Shown here: piece by piece, positions 17,804 through 27,099 of the stretch
Layout of the letters: each line of letters begins with the position of its first letter
Numbering within the stretch: the first letter of the stretch is position 1
DNA from: UBA12191 sp964422295
GTDB lineage: Bacteria; Planctomycetota; UBA8108; UBA1146
Direction: 5' to 3'
Assembly: GCA_964422295.1 (NCBI GenBank)
Contig: CAYRAM010000001.1
Span: 199,440-263,439, forward strand
DNA: 64,000 bases
Program-made: the position numbers and the translations under genes
The notes under the pieces: generated by a model
Database searches by the model: none
What the model saw: the letters and a program-made list of their open reading frames with translations, nothing else
Told to the model about the DNA's origin: nothing

Positions 17804-18886
17804 GTGTCCACATCAAGGGACCATGTCATGTTGCTATTCGGCGGAACATGGAGCGAGCGCGACGTATCCATCAAGAGTTCCGAACAGGTGAAGCTGTGGC
17901 TGTCGAAAGCCGGATTCCAGGTTCGAATGGTGCGATGGGACGAACAGGGTTGGGTCGAATGTTTAGATGACGACCTTTATACCGCCGCGGAAGCAAAGCA
18001 TCCTTGGGAGTTATTGAACGAGTATTCGTCTCAAGGAGTCGAAGTCGTATTTAATGGTCTTCACGGCGGTCCAGGTGAAGACGGCACGGTTGCTGCCTGG
18101 CTGGATATGTTTCGTATGGCGTACACGGGTGCCGGAGTGAGCGGGGGAGCGATCTCTGCTTGCAAAATCACGTTTCGTCAAAGGGTCAAGGGGTTGGGTT
18201 TTCGTGTTCCACACGGTGCAGTCATCCATGAAGAAATTTGGCACAAAAGTTCTGATCAGGTGGTCTCACAAATTCATTCAGCGATCGATGCCCCGTGGGT
18301 GGTAAAGGATCCAAATGGAGGATCCTCTGATGGGGTTCATGTCGTTGTCAATGTCAGTGAACTTCAGAAGGCGATCAATAACTTGTTGGAGCATCGACAG
18401 ATGGCCCTCGTGGAGCAGTATATCGCCGGCAAGGAGATCTCGGTTCCGTGCCTCGGGATCAGGCAAGGGGGCCTTCCCCAAGTATTACAAAGTGTTGAGA
18501 TCTGTCTTCCTCCAGGTGTCCCCTTTGATCGGCAGATCAAAGATAGCGGCAAATATATCGATCCCGAAATGCGCAAACTGTGCGAGTTGAATTTGAACTG
18601 CCCTGCTGAAGCGGATTCCAATCTTCAGGTGGAGATTTCGAGGGCGATCAAGCAGATTCACATGGAATTCGATTTGGGAACGTGCAGCAGGACAGATCTG
18701 ATTTTGGCTGAGTCAGGATACTATTTTCTGGAAACAAACACGTGCCCGGGAATGACCAATAGAAGCCTGGTTCCATATTCAGCTGTTCAGAGTGGTCTCG
18801 ACGGGCCGGAACTGATGCGTCGGTTGATCGATGGCGCGATTGCCCAGCACCTCAGGCGCTGGAGTGGAGGGTCGGGTGTCCACTGA
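17804..18886 (+). CDS. ddl: D-alanine--D-alanine ligase
   Basis: ATP-grasp enzyme that makes D-Ala-D-Ala for peptidoglycan precursors, 360 residues, cytoplasmic. Visible: an N-terminal GTWSERDVSIKSSEQV block, NGLHGGPGEDGTVAAWLDMF, KDPNGGSSDGVHVV (ATP-grasp loop), VEQYIAGKEISVPCLG, and SRTDLILAESGYYFLETNTC, the metal-binding end, then PGMTNRSLVP. The start is GTG directly after the previous stop, with AAAGGA about eight bases upstream; an ATG at 17828 is an alternative. It overlaps the next gene by 11 bases. Supports a standard peptidoglycan pathway in this organism. Confidence 0.92.
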   Translation: MSTSRDHVMLLFGGTWSERDVSIKSSEQVKLWLSKAGFQVRMVRWDEQGWVECLDDDLYTAAEAKHPWELLNEYSSQGVEVVFNGLHGGPGEDGTVAAWLDMFRMAYTGAGVSGGAISACKITFRQRVKGLGFRVPHGAVIHEEIWHKSSDQVVSQIHSAIDAPWVVKDPNGGSSDGVHVVVNVSELQKAINNLLEHRQMALVEQYIAGKEISVPCLGIRQGGLPQVLQSVEICLPPGVPFDRQIKDSGKYIDPEMRKLCELNLNCPAEADSNLQVEISRAIKQIHMEFDLGTCSRTDLILAESGYYFLETNTCPGMTNRSLVPYSAVQSGLDGPELMRRLIDGAIAQHLRRWSGGSGVH

Positions 18887-19757
18887 AGTGCCTTTGGACG
18901 CGCCCAATTGGGAACTCCCCTGCAAGGCATCCCTGAAAACTGTTCTCTCTCTGGTTGAAGATGCTGGTGAGGAGTTGTTGGGGTTTCGTCAGCAGCTTCT
19001 CGACGGCGAGCTTGCGATCGAAAAAAAAGGCTTCAGGGATTTGGTGACCGATGCCGACCATGCTTCCGAGTCGCATTTGGTCGATGGATTGAAGCGATTG
19101 TTTCCTGGCGATTCGATCTACAGTGAAGAGTCCGGAGAAATACGCACCAAGGGTGATCGCAGATGGATTCTCGATCCACTGGATGGAACGACCAATTTCT
19201 CACACGGGCATCCTTTCTTTTCAATTTCTGCAGGGCTCTGGGATCGACTCGGTCCACTCGCTGCGGTGATCCACGCTCCGCTACTGGGGGAGAGTTGGTG
19301 GGCGATTCGTGGACAAGGATGTTGGCACCTTCCCGTGACTGGGGAGATGGTTTCGCTTCGGCTTGTCGATAATGAAGATCTCTCCTCCGCGTTTTTGGCG
19401 ACTGGGTTCAGTTACGGTAGAAGTGAGTTGGAGCACGGGGCTCTCGATCTCTTCCGTGAATTATTGGACGAAGCCCGGGAAATTCGTCGGGGAGGAAGTG
19501 CAGCCCTGGATTTGGCACATACCGCTGCCGGCGTTTTTGATGGCTTTTGGGAGTTTCGCCTTGCCCCCCATGATGTGGCTGCGGGGGCATTGCTGGTAAT
19601 GGAAGCGGGCGGATGGGTGACCGACGGCTTCGGTGGAGATGATTGGCTGCATGGGGGGAGTATCGTCGCAGGAGTTCCAACCGTGCAGCGACGAATCCTC
19701 GATAAAGTTCAACCGGTCGCCGCATCGTTGTCGAAGATGGGCGGATCACAATCATGA
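18876..19757 (+). CDS. Inositol monophosphatase family protein
   Basis: 293 residues from GTG 18876, which has TGGAGGG four bases upstream. The family's metal-binding motifs are present: DLVTDADHASE, YSEESGE, WILDPLDGTTNFSHG, and HDVAAGALLVMEAGGW near the C-terminus. Members hydrolyse myo-inositol-1-phosphate, fructose-1,6-bisphosphate, PAP or histidinol phosphate, and the substrate cannot be told apart here. It lies between ddl and uvrA with overlaps on both sides (11 bases, and ATGA), so all four genes are probably made from one message. Confidence 0.88.
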   Translation: MSTEVPLDAPNWELPCKASLKTVLSLVEDAGEELLGFRQQLLDGELAIEKKGFRDLVTDADHASESHLVDGLKRLFPGDSIYSEESGEIRTKGDRRWILDPLDGTTNFSHGHPFFSISAGLWDRLGPLAAVIHAPLLGESWWAIRGQGCWHLPVTGEMVSLRLVDNEDLSSAFLATGFSYGRSELEHGALDLFRELLDEAREIRRGGSAALDLAHTAAGVFDGFWEFRLAPHDVAAGALLVMEAGGWVTDGFGGDDWLHGGSIVAGVPTVQRRILDKVQPVAASLSKMGGSQS

Positions 19758-22700
19758 GCAATTCCCGCGGACGGCCCCTGATCGTTCGGGGTGCACGGGA
19801 AAACAACCTGAAGAATCTCGATGTTGAGATTCCCAGGGAGAGACTCGTTGTGGTGACAGGAGTCAGTGGCTCTGGGAAGTCGACTCTGGCTCATCAAATC
19901 ATCTGCCGTGAAGGCCAGCGACGATTTGTCGAAAGCCTCAGCCCCTACGCGCGCCAGTACCTGGGCAGATTGGATCGTCCCCAGGTCGAGACGGTCGAGG
20001 GACTCAGTCCGACCATCGCCATCGACCAGAAAACGATTTCCCGAAATCCAAGATCCACGGTCGGGACGATCACTGAAATCCTGGATCTGCTGCGACTGCT
20101 GTATGCGAGATTGGGTACCCCTCACTGTCCGGAGTGCGGGGGGCTGATCGAGGGTCGCAGTCGTGAACAGATCGTTTTGCATGCTTGGCATAGTTATGCC
20201 GGGGACTCGGTGACGGTCTGTGCTCCCATAGTTCTCGAAAGAAAGGGGGAGTATCGCAAGGAGCTGAACGAACTTCGTGAGCAAGGATTCCAGCGGGTTC
20301 GCATCGATGGTGACATCCTGCGGTTATCTGAAGAGATCGTATTGGCGAGGTACGAACGCCACACCATCGAAATCGTCCTCGATCGCATGAAATTGGTCGA
20401 CGGGAAACGGGGGCGATTCGCTGAGGCGGTCGAAAAGGCACTCGCACTCGGTGACGGTCTTGTGGACCTGGTCATCGGTGATGAATCTCACCTGTTTTCG
20501 AGCAGATTCGGCTGTACTTCGTGTTCGGTGACGATCCCGGAACTGGAGCCTCGTCTATTCTCTTTCAACAGTCCCTTGGGTGCCTGCGAGCGTTGCGATG
20601 GATTGGGTCGTCGGAGAACACCCACATCCTCAAGTTTGGTAAAGGATGCAAGTCTCTCTGTCGATGAGGGGGCACTCCAACTTCGGCGACAGGGGAAATC
20701 GATTCGGGGGTTGGGAATTCCCTGGTCAGTCTTCGAGGGCGCACTCCGAGAAGGCAAGATCGATGGCTCCCGTCCATGGAAAAAAGTGACGAAAAGGGCA
20801 CAACGATTTTTGTTGGAAGGCGCTGAGGCGGTTGGGGCAAAGAGCGATTGGCCTGGCTTGTTTCATTTGGCGGAAGAGGCCTACGATCTCTACGGTGGGC
20901 GCGAATTGGAACGCTGGATGCCCTATTCGCCTTGCCGCGGATGTGAGGGATCCCGACTGCAACCGTCCGCAAGGGCAGTCCGATATCACGACCATGGAAT
21001 CGATCAGGTTTCCGCATTGACGGTGGATGATGCCTTGCAGTTCTTCACCGATTTGAAATTGAATGATCGGGAAAAGTTGATCGGGCAATCGATTTTCCCC
21101 GAGATTCGATCGCGTCTGGAGTTTTTGCAGAAGGTGGGATTGGGTTATCTCGCCATCGATCGATCTGCGGACACCTTATCCGGTGGCGAAGCCCAGAGAA
21201 TCCGTCTCGCCAGTCAACTGGGGAGTGGACTTCGGGGGGTGCTATACGTTCTCGATGAACCATCGATCGGTTTGCACGCTTCAGACAACAGCACCATGTT
21301 GGAGATGCTTCGCGGGTTGCGCGATTTGGGCAATTCTCTTCTCGTTGTGGAGCATGATCGCGAGACCATCGAGAGCGCTGATCACGTCGTAGACATCGGG
21401 CCTGGCGCGGGAATTCAGGGAGGTGAACTGACGGGTGAAGGAACTGTAACCCAGTTGAAGAAGAGCGGTGAATCGGTCACTGGGCGTTTTCTCAGTGGTA
21501 AAGCCGAGATTGCAGTTCCAAATCAGCGGCGGATTTCCGAGCAATGGATCCATATCCGCGGGGCGCGGATGCATAACCTGAAAAACATCGATGTCGAGAT
21601 TCCCCTGCAATCTCTGGTCGTCGTCACGGGCGTCAGCGGCTCGGGAAAAAGTACTCTGATTCAGGGAATCCTGCAGCCTTCACTGGCAGAGCATCTGGAA
21701 TTGCTGACCGAGGCTCCCGGTGACCATGATTCGGTGGAGGGACTTGAGAACATCGACAAGATGATTCGCATCGATCAGAGCCCCATCGGACGAACTCCCC
21801 GATCGAATTCCGGAACCTATACAAAAGTCTTCGATGACATCCGTGAGTTGTTTGCAAAAACGCCCGAAGCACGGGCGCGTGGATGGAAAAAAGGCAGATT
21901 TTCTTTCAACGTCAAGGGGGGGCGCTGCGAGGCATGTGAGGGTGCCGGTGTGATGACCATCGGGATGCAGTTCATGGCAGACATTCAAGTCGTTTGTGAA
22001 GAGTGTCATGGCACCCGTTTTAATGAGGATACACGTACAGTCCGTTGGCGAGGCCATGACGTATCTGAAGTCTTGGCCCTTTCCATCGATGAAGCGACAA
22101 AGTTGTTTGAAGATGTTCCCCATGTATTCAATACCCTCGACACGCTTCAAAGGGTTGGACTCGGTTATGTGTCATTGGGGCAGCCGAGCACGACCCTTTC
22201 AGGGGGTGAGGCGCAAAGGGTCAAGTTGGCTACCGAACTTCGCAAGCGAAGCACCGGCAGGACTCTTTACATCCTCGATGAGCCGACGACAGGCCTTCAC
22301 TTTGCTGATGTGCAAAATCTTCTCTCATGTCTCCATTCATTGGTCGATCGAGGGAATTCGGTCATCGTCATCGAGCACTGCATGGATGTGGTCAAGCAGG
22401 CGGATCATGTCATCGACCTGGGTCCTCTTGGCGGAGAGGGTGGTGGCCAGGTCGTTTGCACAGGAACCCCAGAAGAAATTGTCGAGTCTGGCGGACTCAC
22501 CGCGGATGCCCTGCGGCCCGAATTGGTCGGCCATCGGAGTCGTCCCAAGCAGAAGGGCAAAAAGCGTGGATCAGGGAAGGGTGAACCCACCGATCGGTTC
22601 GTCATCGAAGGTGCCCGTCAAAACAATTTGAAAGATGTTCGATTGGAAATCCCTGCGGGCAAGATGACGGTGATCACCGGACCCAGTGGGTCCGGCAAGA

Positions 22701-25468
22701 GTACACTCGCTTTTGACATTCTGTTTTCAGAGGGTCAGCGGAGGTACTTGGAGAGTTTGTCAACGTACGCCCGAAGGTTTCTGGGTCGCATGGACCGAGC
22801 CAATGTCGACCGGGTCGACGGGATCGCCCCCGCTGTCGCCATCGATCAAAGAAATCGGGGCAGCAATCCGCGATCGACGGTCGCGACCACCACTGAGATC
22901 TATGATTATCTGCGGATCTTTTTCGCAAGGGCGGGAAACGCTCACTGCACCCACTGTGACGAAGCTTTGCAATCGGCGACTCCGGCGCTGGCGAGCCGGC
23001 GAATCATGGATCTGCGCGGCGATGAACCGACCCTTTTGCTGGCCCCCCTGAAAGCCCCTTTCCCCGATTTGGAATCCCTGCAGCGGGAAGGATTCGCTCG
23101 TCTCAGAGTCAACGGGGAGCGCGTTTTGCGCATCGACGAGGTGGATGATTCCGTCGACATCGAGACCTTGGATCAGTTGGATGTGGTCATCGATCGTGTC
23201 AAACCGGCGCGATCTGGTCGGGCCAGAGTTTCTGAAAGCGTCGAAGAATGCTACCGGCGCGGTGGGGATCAAATGGTGGTCGCCGATGCTGGTGGCGATG
23301 AAGTGATTCGTTTTACCCGTCACCTCTCGTGCCCCGCAGGCCACATGATGTTGGGAGGAGAACTGACTCCCCGCCTCTTCTCATTCAACCACCATTCGGG
23401 TGCGTGTTCTGAGTGCTCCGGATTAGGGGTCCTCAAACAGGTTGATCCCAGAATGTTGATCACGAACCCCGAGAAACCTCTCTTTGGCGGAGCGATGGAT
23501 CATCGCCTTGGGTCGTGGATCGGTCGCAGAAGTTCCCGGGTCAGGAAAGTGATCGATGCTGCGTTGCAGGCTCATGGGTTCGATCCTGCAGACCCGGTGA
23601 GTGATCTCGGAGATGAAGGGTGGGATATCATTCTGCAGGGAACCGGAGAGATCTCTTATCCGGTCAGATACCGCACTCGTCGTGGTTCTGGTCGTTTGCG
23701 CAGGGTGACCGGTTCTACTTGGGAAGGGCTGATCAAGCGTGTTTCGATTTGGCATGAGCGAGCAGGTTCTCCCCGCTGGCGCCGTGCCATCGAAGATCAC
23801 CTGGCGATACGCTCATGCCCCAAATGCCATGGTGGACGCTTGAAAAGTGAACTATTGGCGGTGCGGATCGGTGGTCTCAACATCTCAGAGGTTTGTCAAT
23901 TGACTGTTTCCGCTGCCCTCGACTTCTTCACAGGATTGAAACTGAAAGGTCATCGCAAGGAGGTGGCTCAGCAGATTCACAGGGAGGTGGCCAGTCGATT
24001 GGAGTTTCTGCAGCGTGTGGGCCTCGGTTATCTGGCCCTCGATCGAGCGACAGAGTCCCTTTCAGGAGGAGAATCACAGAGGATTCGTCTGGCGACACAA
24101 ATCGGCAATCAATTGGTCGGAGTTCTCTACGTTCTCGATGAGCCGACGATCGGACTCCACCCCCGAGACGTCGATCGACTGCTCGATTCATTGGTATCGC
24201 TGAAAGATCAGGGAAACACACTCGTCATCGTTGAACATGACGAAAAGACGATGCTTCGTGCAGACCACATCGTGGACATGGGACCCGGTGCCGGTGTTGC
24301 AGGGGGCGAAGTGGTTGCCGAAGGGAATGCTGCGAAGATCCGTGAAGATCGAAAGTCATCGACGGGGGCGTATCTCTCCGGAAGGGAAAAAGTCTTTGAG
24401 ATCGTGGGGCGAAGATCCTCCGATGGCGGAAAATTGACTATCGTGGGCGCAAAGGCCAACAATCTCAAAGACCTGACAGTGGAAATCCCGACTGGAGTTT
24501 TGACATGTGTCACCGGTGTCTCAGGATCGGGCAAGTCTTCGCTGATCATGGACATACTTGCGCGTGAACTGGCGACCCGACTGGCGGGAGCACGGCCTGC
24601 CAGCGCAGAGCATGATCGCATCGAAGGAGTGGATGCTTTCGATGGACTCGGCGTCATCGATCAGCAGCCTCTCGGTAGAACACCCTCTTCCAATGCTGCG
24701 ACCTACACCGGATTGATGACCCCTTTGCGAGGGTTGTATGCAAAAACAGCATTGGCCAGGATGCGAGGCTGGGGCCCCGGTCGTTTCTCCTTCAATGTTG
24801 CCGGAGGGCGCTGCGAGAGTTGCGAAGGCAAGGGGGGGGTGCTCATCGAGATGCACTTCCTCAGTGATGTCTGGGTTCGTTGTGACGATTGCCAGGGCAA
24901 GCGGTTTGAACCGGAAACTCTGGAAGTGCGCTGGAAGGGTCACAGCATCGCAGACGTTCTCGAGATGGATGTTCAAATGGCCAGGGAGGTTTTCAGCGAA
25001 GTCCCTGCACTATCCACGATGTTGACCGCTCTCGAAGATGTCGGCCTTGGATATCTTTCATTGGGGCAATCGGCGACGACCCTTTCAGGGGGTGAGGCTC
25101 AACGCGTCAAACTTGCTTCAGAGTTGGGGCGTCGTTCCCGTGGGCGCAAGATTTATATCCTCGACGAGCCGACGACAGGACTCCACTTCGGAGATGTGCG
25201 ATTGTTGGTAAAAATGTTGCAACGATTGGTGGATCGTGGTGACACGGTGATCGTCATCGAGCACGACATGGATCTGGTGGCAAGTGCCGATCATGTCATC
25301 GATCTTGGACCTGAAGGCGGAGATTCGGGAGGAGAAATCGTTGCTTGTGGGACTCCTGAGGAGGTGGCGGCGACTTCGCAGAGCCACACCGGTGAGGCTT
25401 TAGCGTCACTGATCGGCAAAGGGAAATCGAAAACGCGAAAAAATACGCGGCGCAAATCAGCCCGTTAA
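19754..25468 (+). CDS. uvrA: Double-length UvrA: two full UvrA units in one polypeptide
   Basis: 1904 residues, about twice the usual 940. UvrA recognises DNA damage as a dimer and loads UvrB. Here two complete units are joined by a basic linker near residue 935 (RSRPKQKGKKRGSGKG). Each has two ABC ATPase modules. Walker A motifs (GVSGSGKS/GPSGSGKS) start near residues 36, 626, 976 and 1587; signatures (LSGGEAQR, or LSGGESQR in the third) lie near 475, 815, 1435 and 1777. Both units have the zinc module in the second ATPase (CEACEGAGV...CEEC and CESCEGKGG...CDDC). The first-domain zinc site is intact in unit 1 (CTSC...CERC) but altered in unit 2 (CPAGH replaces CPxC, although CSEC remains). 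The C-terminus is Lys/Arg-rich. No stop or frameshift interrupts the frame. ATGA overlap with the preceding gene. Confidence 0.95.
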   Translation: MSNSRGRPLIVRGARENNLKNLDVEIPRERLVVVTGVSGSGKSTLAHQIICREGQRRFVESLSPYARQYLGRLDRPQVETVEGLSPTIAIDQKTISRNPRSTVGTITEILDLLRLLYARLGTPHCPECGGLIEGRSREQIVLHAWHSYAGDSVTVCAPIVLERKGEYRKELNELREQGFQRVRIDGDILRLSEEIVLARYERHTIEIVLDRMKLVDGKRGRFAEAVEKALALGDGLVDLVIGDESHLFSSRFGCTSCSVTIPELEPRLFSFNSPLGACERCDGLGRRRTPTSSSLVKDASLSVDEGALQLRRQGKSIRGLGIPWSVFEGALREGKIDGSRPWKKVTKRAQRFLLEGAEAVGAKSDWPGLFHLAEEAYDLYGGRELERWMPYSPCRGCEGSRLQPSARAVRYHDHGIDQVSALTVDDALQFFTDLKLNDREKLIGQSIFPEIRSRLEFLQKVGLGYLAIDRSADTLSGGEAQRIRLASQLGSGLRGVLYVLDEPSIGLHASDNSTMLEMLRGLRDLGNSLLVVEHDRETIESADHVVDIGPGAGIQGGELTGEGTVTQLKKSGESVTGRFLSGKAEIAVPNQRRISEQWIHIRGARMHNLKNIDVEIPLQSLVVVTGVSGSGKSTLIQGILQPSLAEHLELLTEAPGDHDSVEGLENIDKMIRIDQSPIGRTPRSNSGTYTKVFDDIRELFAKTPEARARGWKKGRFSFNVKGGRCEACEGAGVMTIGMQFMADIQVVCEECHGTRFNEDTRTVRWRGHDVSEVLALSIDEATKLFEDVPHVFNTLDTLQRVGLGYVSLGQPSTTLSGGEAQRVKLATELRKRSTGRTLYILDEPTTGLHFADVQNLLSCLHSLVDRGNSVIVIEHCMDVVKQADHVIDLGPLGGEGGGQVVCTGTPEEIVESGGLTADALRPELVGHRSRPKQKGKKRGSGKGEPTDRFVIEGARQNNLKDVRLEIPAGKMTVITGPSGSGKSTLAFDILFSEGQRRYLESLSTYARRFLGRMDRANVDRVDGIAPAVAIDQRNRGSNPRSTVATTTEIYDYLRIFFARAGNAHCTHCDEALQSATPALASRRIMDLRGDEPTLLLAPLKAPFPDLESLQREGFARLRVNGERVLRIDEVDDSVDIETLDQLDVVIDRVKPARSGRARVSESVEECYRRGGDQMVVADAGGDEVIRFTRHLSCPAGHMMLGGELTPRLFSFNHHSGACSECSGLGVLKQVDPRMLITNPEKPLFGGAMDHRLGSWIGRRSSRVRKVIDAALQAHGFDPADPVSDLGDEGWDIILQGTGEISYPVRYRTRRGSGRLRRVTGSTWEGLIKRVSIWHERAGSPRWRRAIEDHLAIRSCPKCHGGRLKSELLAVRIGGLNISEVCQLTVSAALDFFTGLKLKGHRKEVAQQIHREVASRLEFLQRVGLGYLALDRATESLSGGESQRIRLATQIGNQLVGVLYVLDEPTIGLHPRDVDRLLDSLVSLKDQGNTLVIVEHDEKTMLRADHIVDMGPGAGVAGGEVVAEGNAAKIREDRKSSTGAYLSGREKVFEIVGRRSSDGGKLTIVGAKANNLKDLTVEIPTGVLTCVTGVSGSGKSSLIMDILARELATRLAGARPASAEHDRIEGVDAFDGLGVIDQQPLGRTPSSNAATYTGLMTPLRGLYAKTALARMRGWGPGRFSFNVAGGRCESCEGKGGVLIEMHFLSDVWVRCDDCQGKRFEPETLEVRWKGHSIADVLEMDVQMAREVFSEVPALSTMLTALEDVGLGYLSLGQSATTLSGGEAQRVKLASELGRRSRGRKIYILDEPTTGLHFGDVRLLVKMLQRLVDRGDTVIVIEHDMDLVASADHVIDLGPEGGDSGGEIVACGTPEEVAATSQSHTGEALASLIGKGKSKTRKNTRRKSAR

Positions 25469-25873
25469 TGCCCCCGGATAGAGATTGTTCCACCAGGTTC
25501 GATGCTCTTCCGGTGCCTTCTTGAGAAGGGACCTCTCTGAGAGATAGTTGTATGCGGGTGCGGTATCTCTGTGTGGGCCCGCAAGGATCAGAATTGTTGC
25601 ACGCGCATTGTAACGAACCCAGCGATCGCGATCGTTGAGTAGCGGGAACAGAAGGGGGACTTGATCACGGTCACCACTTTGGCGAATCAAGTGAACCGTT
25701 TGCGTTCGGGTCAACGGATTGTCATCAAGCAATCCAGGCCAGCGCCCATCCCCATCGGAGACTTTGGATCCGGAAGCCTGGCACCCGCTGAGAAACGCCG
25801 ATACACACAGAGCGAAGATTACGGCCGCCAGTGTTGACGAGTTTGATCCTTTGAGCACACCGGAAAGAGACAT
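25457..25873 (-). CDS. Small lipoprotein with a HEAT-like segment
   Basis: 138 residues. An N-terminal hydrophobic stretch ends in the lipobox-like FLSGCQ, so the mature protein would be lipid-anchored at about Cys 30. The rest contains DRDQVPLLFPLLNDRDRWVRYNA, which reads like one HEAT repeat. Function unknown. It converges on uvrA, the two 3' ends overlapping by 12 bases, and diverges from the FAD oxidoreductase across 160 bases. The minus-strand frame upstream of its ATG (to about 26057) is open but not convincingly protein. Confidence 0.65.
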   Translation of the reverse strand: MSLSGVLKGSNSSTLAAVIFALCVSAFLSGCQASGSKVSDGDGRWPGLLDDNPLTRTQTVHLIRQSGDRDQVPLLFPLLNDRDRWVRYNARATILILAGPHRDTAPAYNYLSERSLLKKAPEEHRTWWNNLYPGALTG

Positions 25874-26033
25874 GTTTACAGCCTTGCATGGGTTCTGGGT
25901 GGACGGGATGTCTTGCTTCTATCTCAATTTCAGGGTCCAGGTCAAGAGCCGCCTCGGTGGTCTGCAGGAGCTTGAACTGATACTCTGCCTGCCGACCATT
26001 GTTTTCATTCACCCGTGTTGAAATGAGGCGCCT

Positions 26034-27098
26034 TTGGGCCCCCTTGAGTGTGACCACCTGGTCGTGGGAGCAGGTTCAGCAGGCCTGGCCGCTGCAGATC
26101 AATTGCTGCGTCGGGAATCGGGTTCGGTCATCGTGGTCGATTCCCTTGAATCTCCACAGGCTCATTTCGGTGAGTGCCGGGTGCCCCTACTCTTTCCCGC
26201 ATGGCCCAGACTCAATGCCTGTGCCGTTAGAGGTTACGAATTGTACGAGGGATGGTCCAGTTGGCTGGAATCCGATCCCGGATTCCGCAGGAGCGGTGCG
26301 TTATTCGTGGGGGAGATGGAAGAAAAATCGCCCTCCGAGAGTTGTGAAAATCTCAGTTCAGAGGCGATCAAGAGTCGGTGGTCATCACTGGGTCAACGCA
26401 ATGTTTCTGCCCGATTCGATCGCCGCTGTGGGTCCGTGGATGGACAGGCGGTCCATGCTGCATTGATGTGGAGAATGCGCAATTCGGGCGGGCGATTTTA
26501 TGGTGGATCCAGGTTGAGCAATTTGGAAGAGAGTGATTCCGGAGTCCACTTTATGACGTCGCGACGAGAAGGAGTGGCGGGCAAGGTATATCTCTTCCAT
26601 GGGGCACAGGCGCCAGCAGTGTTGGAGTCGATGGGGTCAAGGTCTCACCAGGGGATCGAAACCGTCTCCGAATTCTCACTTTCTCTCTCTGGTGATTTCC
26701 CCCCGGTCATCTCCTGGCCTGAGGAGAGTGCCATCCTCTTTGCGACTGAAACAAACTCTGTCGAGTTGTGGATGGGGGGGCCGTCGGGGGAGCTGCTCCC
26801 AGGCGGGAATTTGCCCACTCCGGAAGTGGATTGGAAGCGCCTGGCCGCATTTCGCAGTGAGTGGAACGATTGGATTCCCGGCTTGGAGGAAGCGGTCATC
26901 CGAAAAGCTCGGGCGCGTCATCGGCGCCTTCCGGATGAAGTGCCCACGGAAATTTTCACTTCCGCAGGCGGGAGAATCCTGATGCCAGGTTCCGCAGGGG
27001 AGTTTCAGGAACTGTTGTTCCCGGCTCTCGCAGAAAACATGGTCGAGAAAGTTTTGTCAGGTGATACGGGTGGATTGTTGGAGGATTTGGAAGGTTGA
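26034..27098 (+). CDS. FAD-dependent oxidoreductase (DAO family)
   Basis: 354 residues. The N-terminus has the dinucleotide-binding pattern HLVVGAGSAGLAAADQLLRR followed by an acidic end of strand two (VIVVDS), as in the D-amino-acid oxidase/glycine oxidase family. A C-terminal glycine stretch (TSAGGRILMPGSAG) is in the position of the second FAD contact, although much of the middle is divergent. The start is TTG 26034: an in-frame stop lies 15 bases upstream, and GAGG is well spaced. Likely oxidises an amino acid or amine, substrate unknown. First gene of a three-gene run with an aminotransferase and an acyl-CoA synthetase. Confidence 0.75.
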   Translation: MGPLECDHLVVGAGSAGLAAADQLLRRESGSVIVVDSLESPQAHFGECRVPLLFPAWPRLNACAVRGYELYEGWSSWLESDPGFRRSGALFVGEMEEKSPSESCENLSSEAIKSRWSSLGQRNVSARFDRRCGSVDGQAVHAALMWRMRNSGGRFYGGSRLSNLEESDSGVHFMTSRREGVAGKVYLFHGAQAPAVLESMGSRSHQGIETVSEFSLSLSGDFPPVISWPEESAILFATETNSVELWMGGPSGELLPGGNLPTPEVDWKRLAAFRSEWNDWIPGLEEAVIRKARARHRRLPDEVPTEIFTSAGGRILMPGSAGEFQELLFPALAENMVEKVLSGDTGGLLEDLEG

Positions 27099-27099
27099 T

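Noticed and set aside
25725..26057. Minus-strand frame covering the region upstream of the small lipoprotein
   Set aside because: Its second half lies antiparallel in another frame to the lipoprotein, and its first half resembles no protein family.
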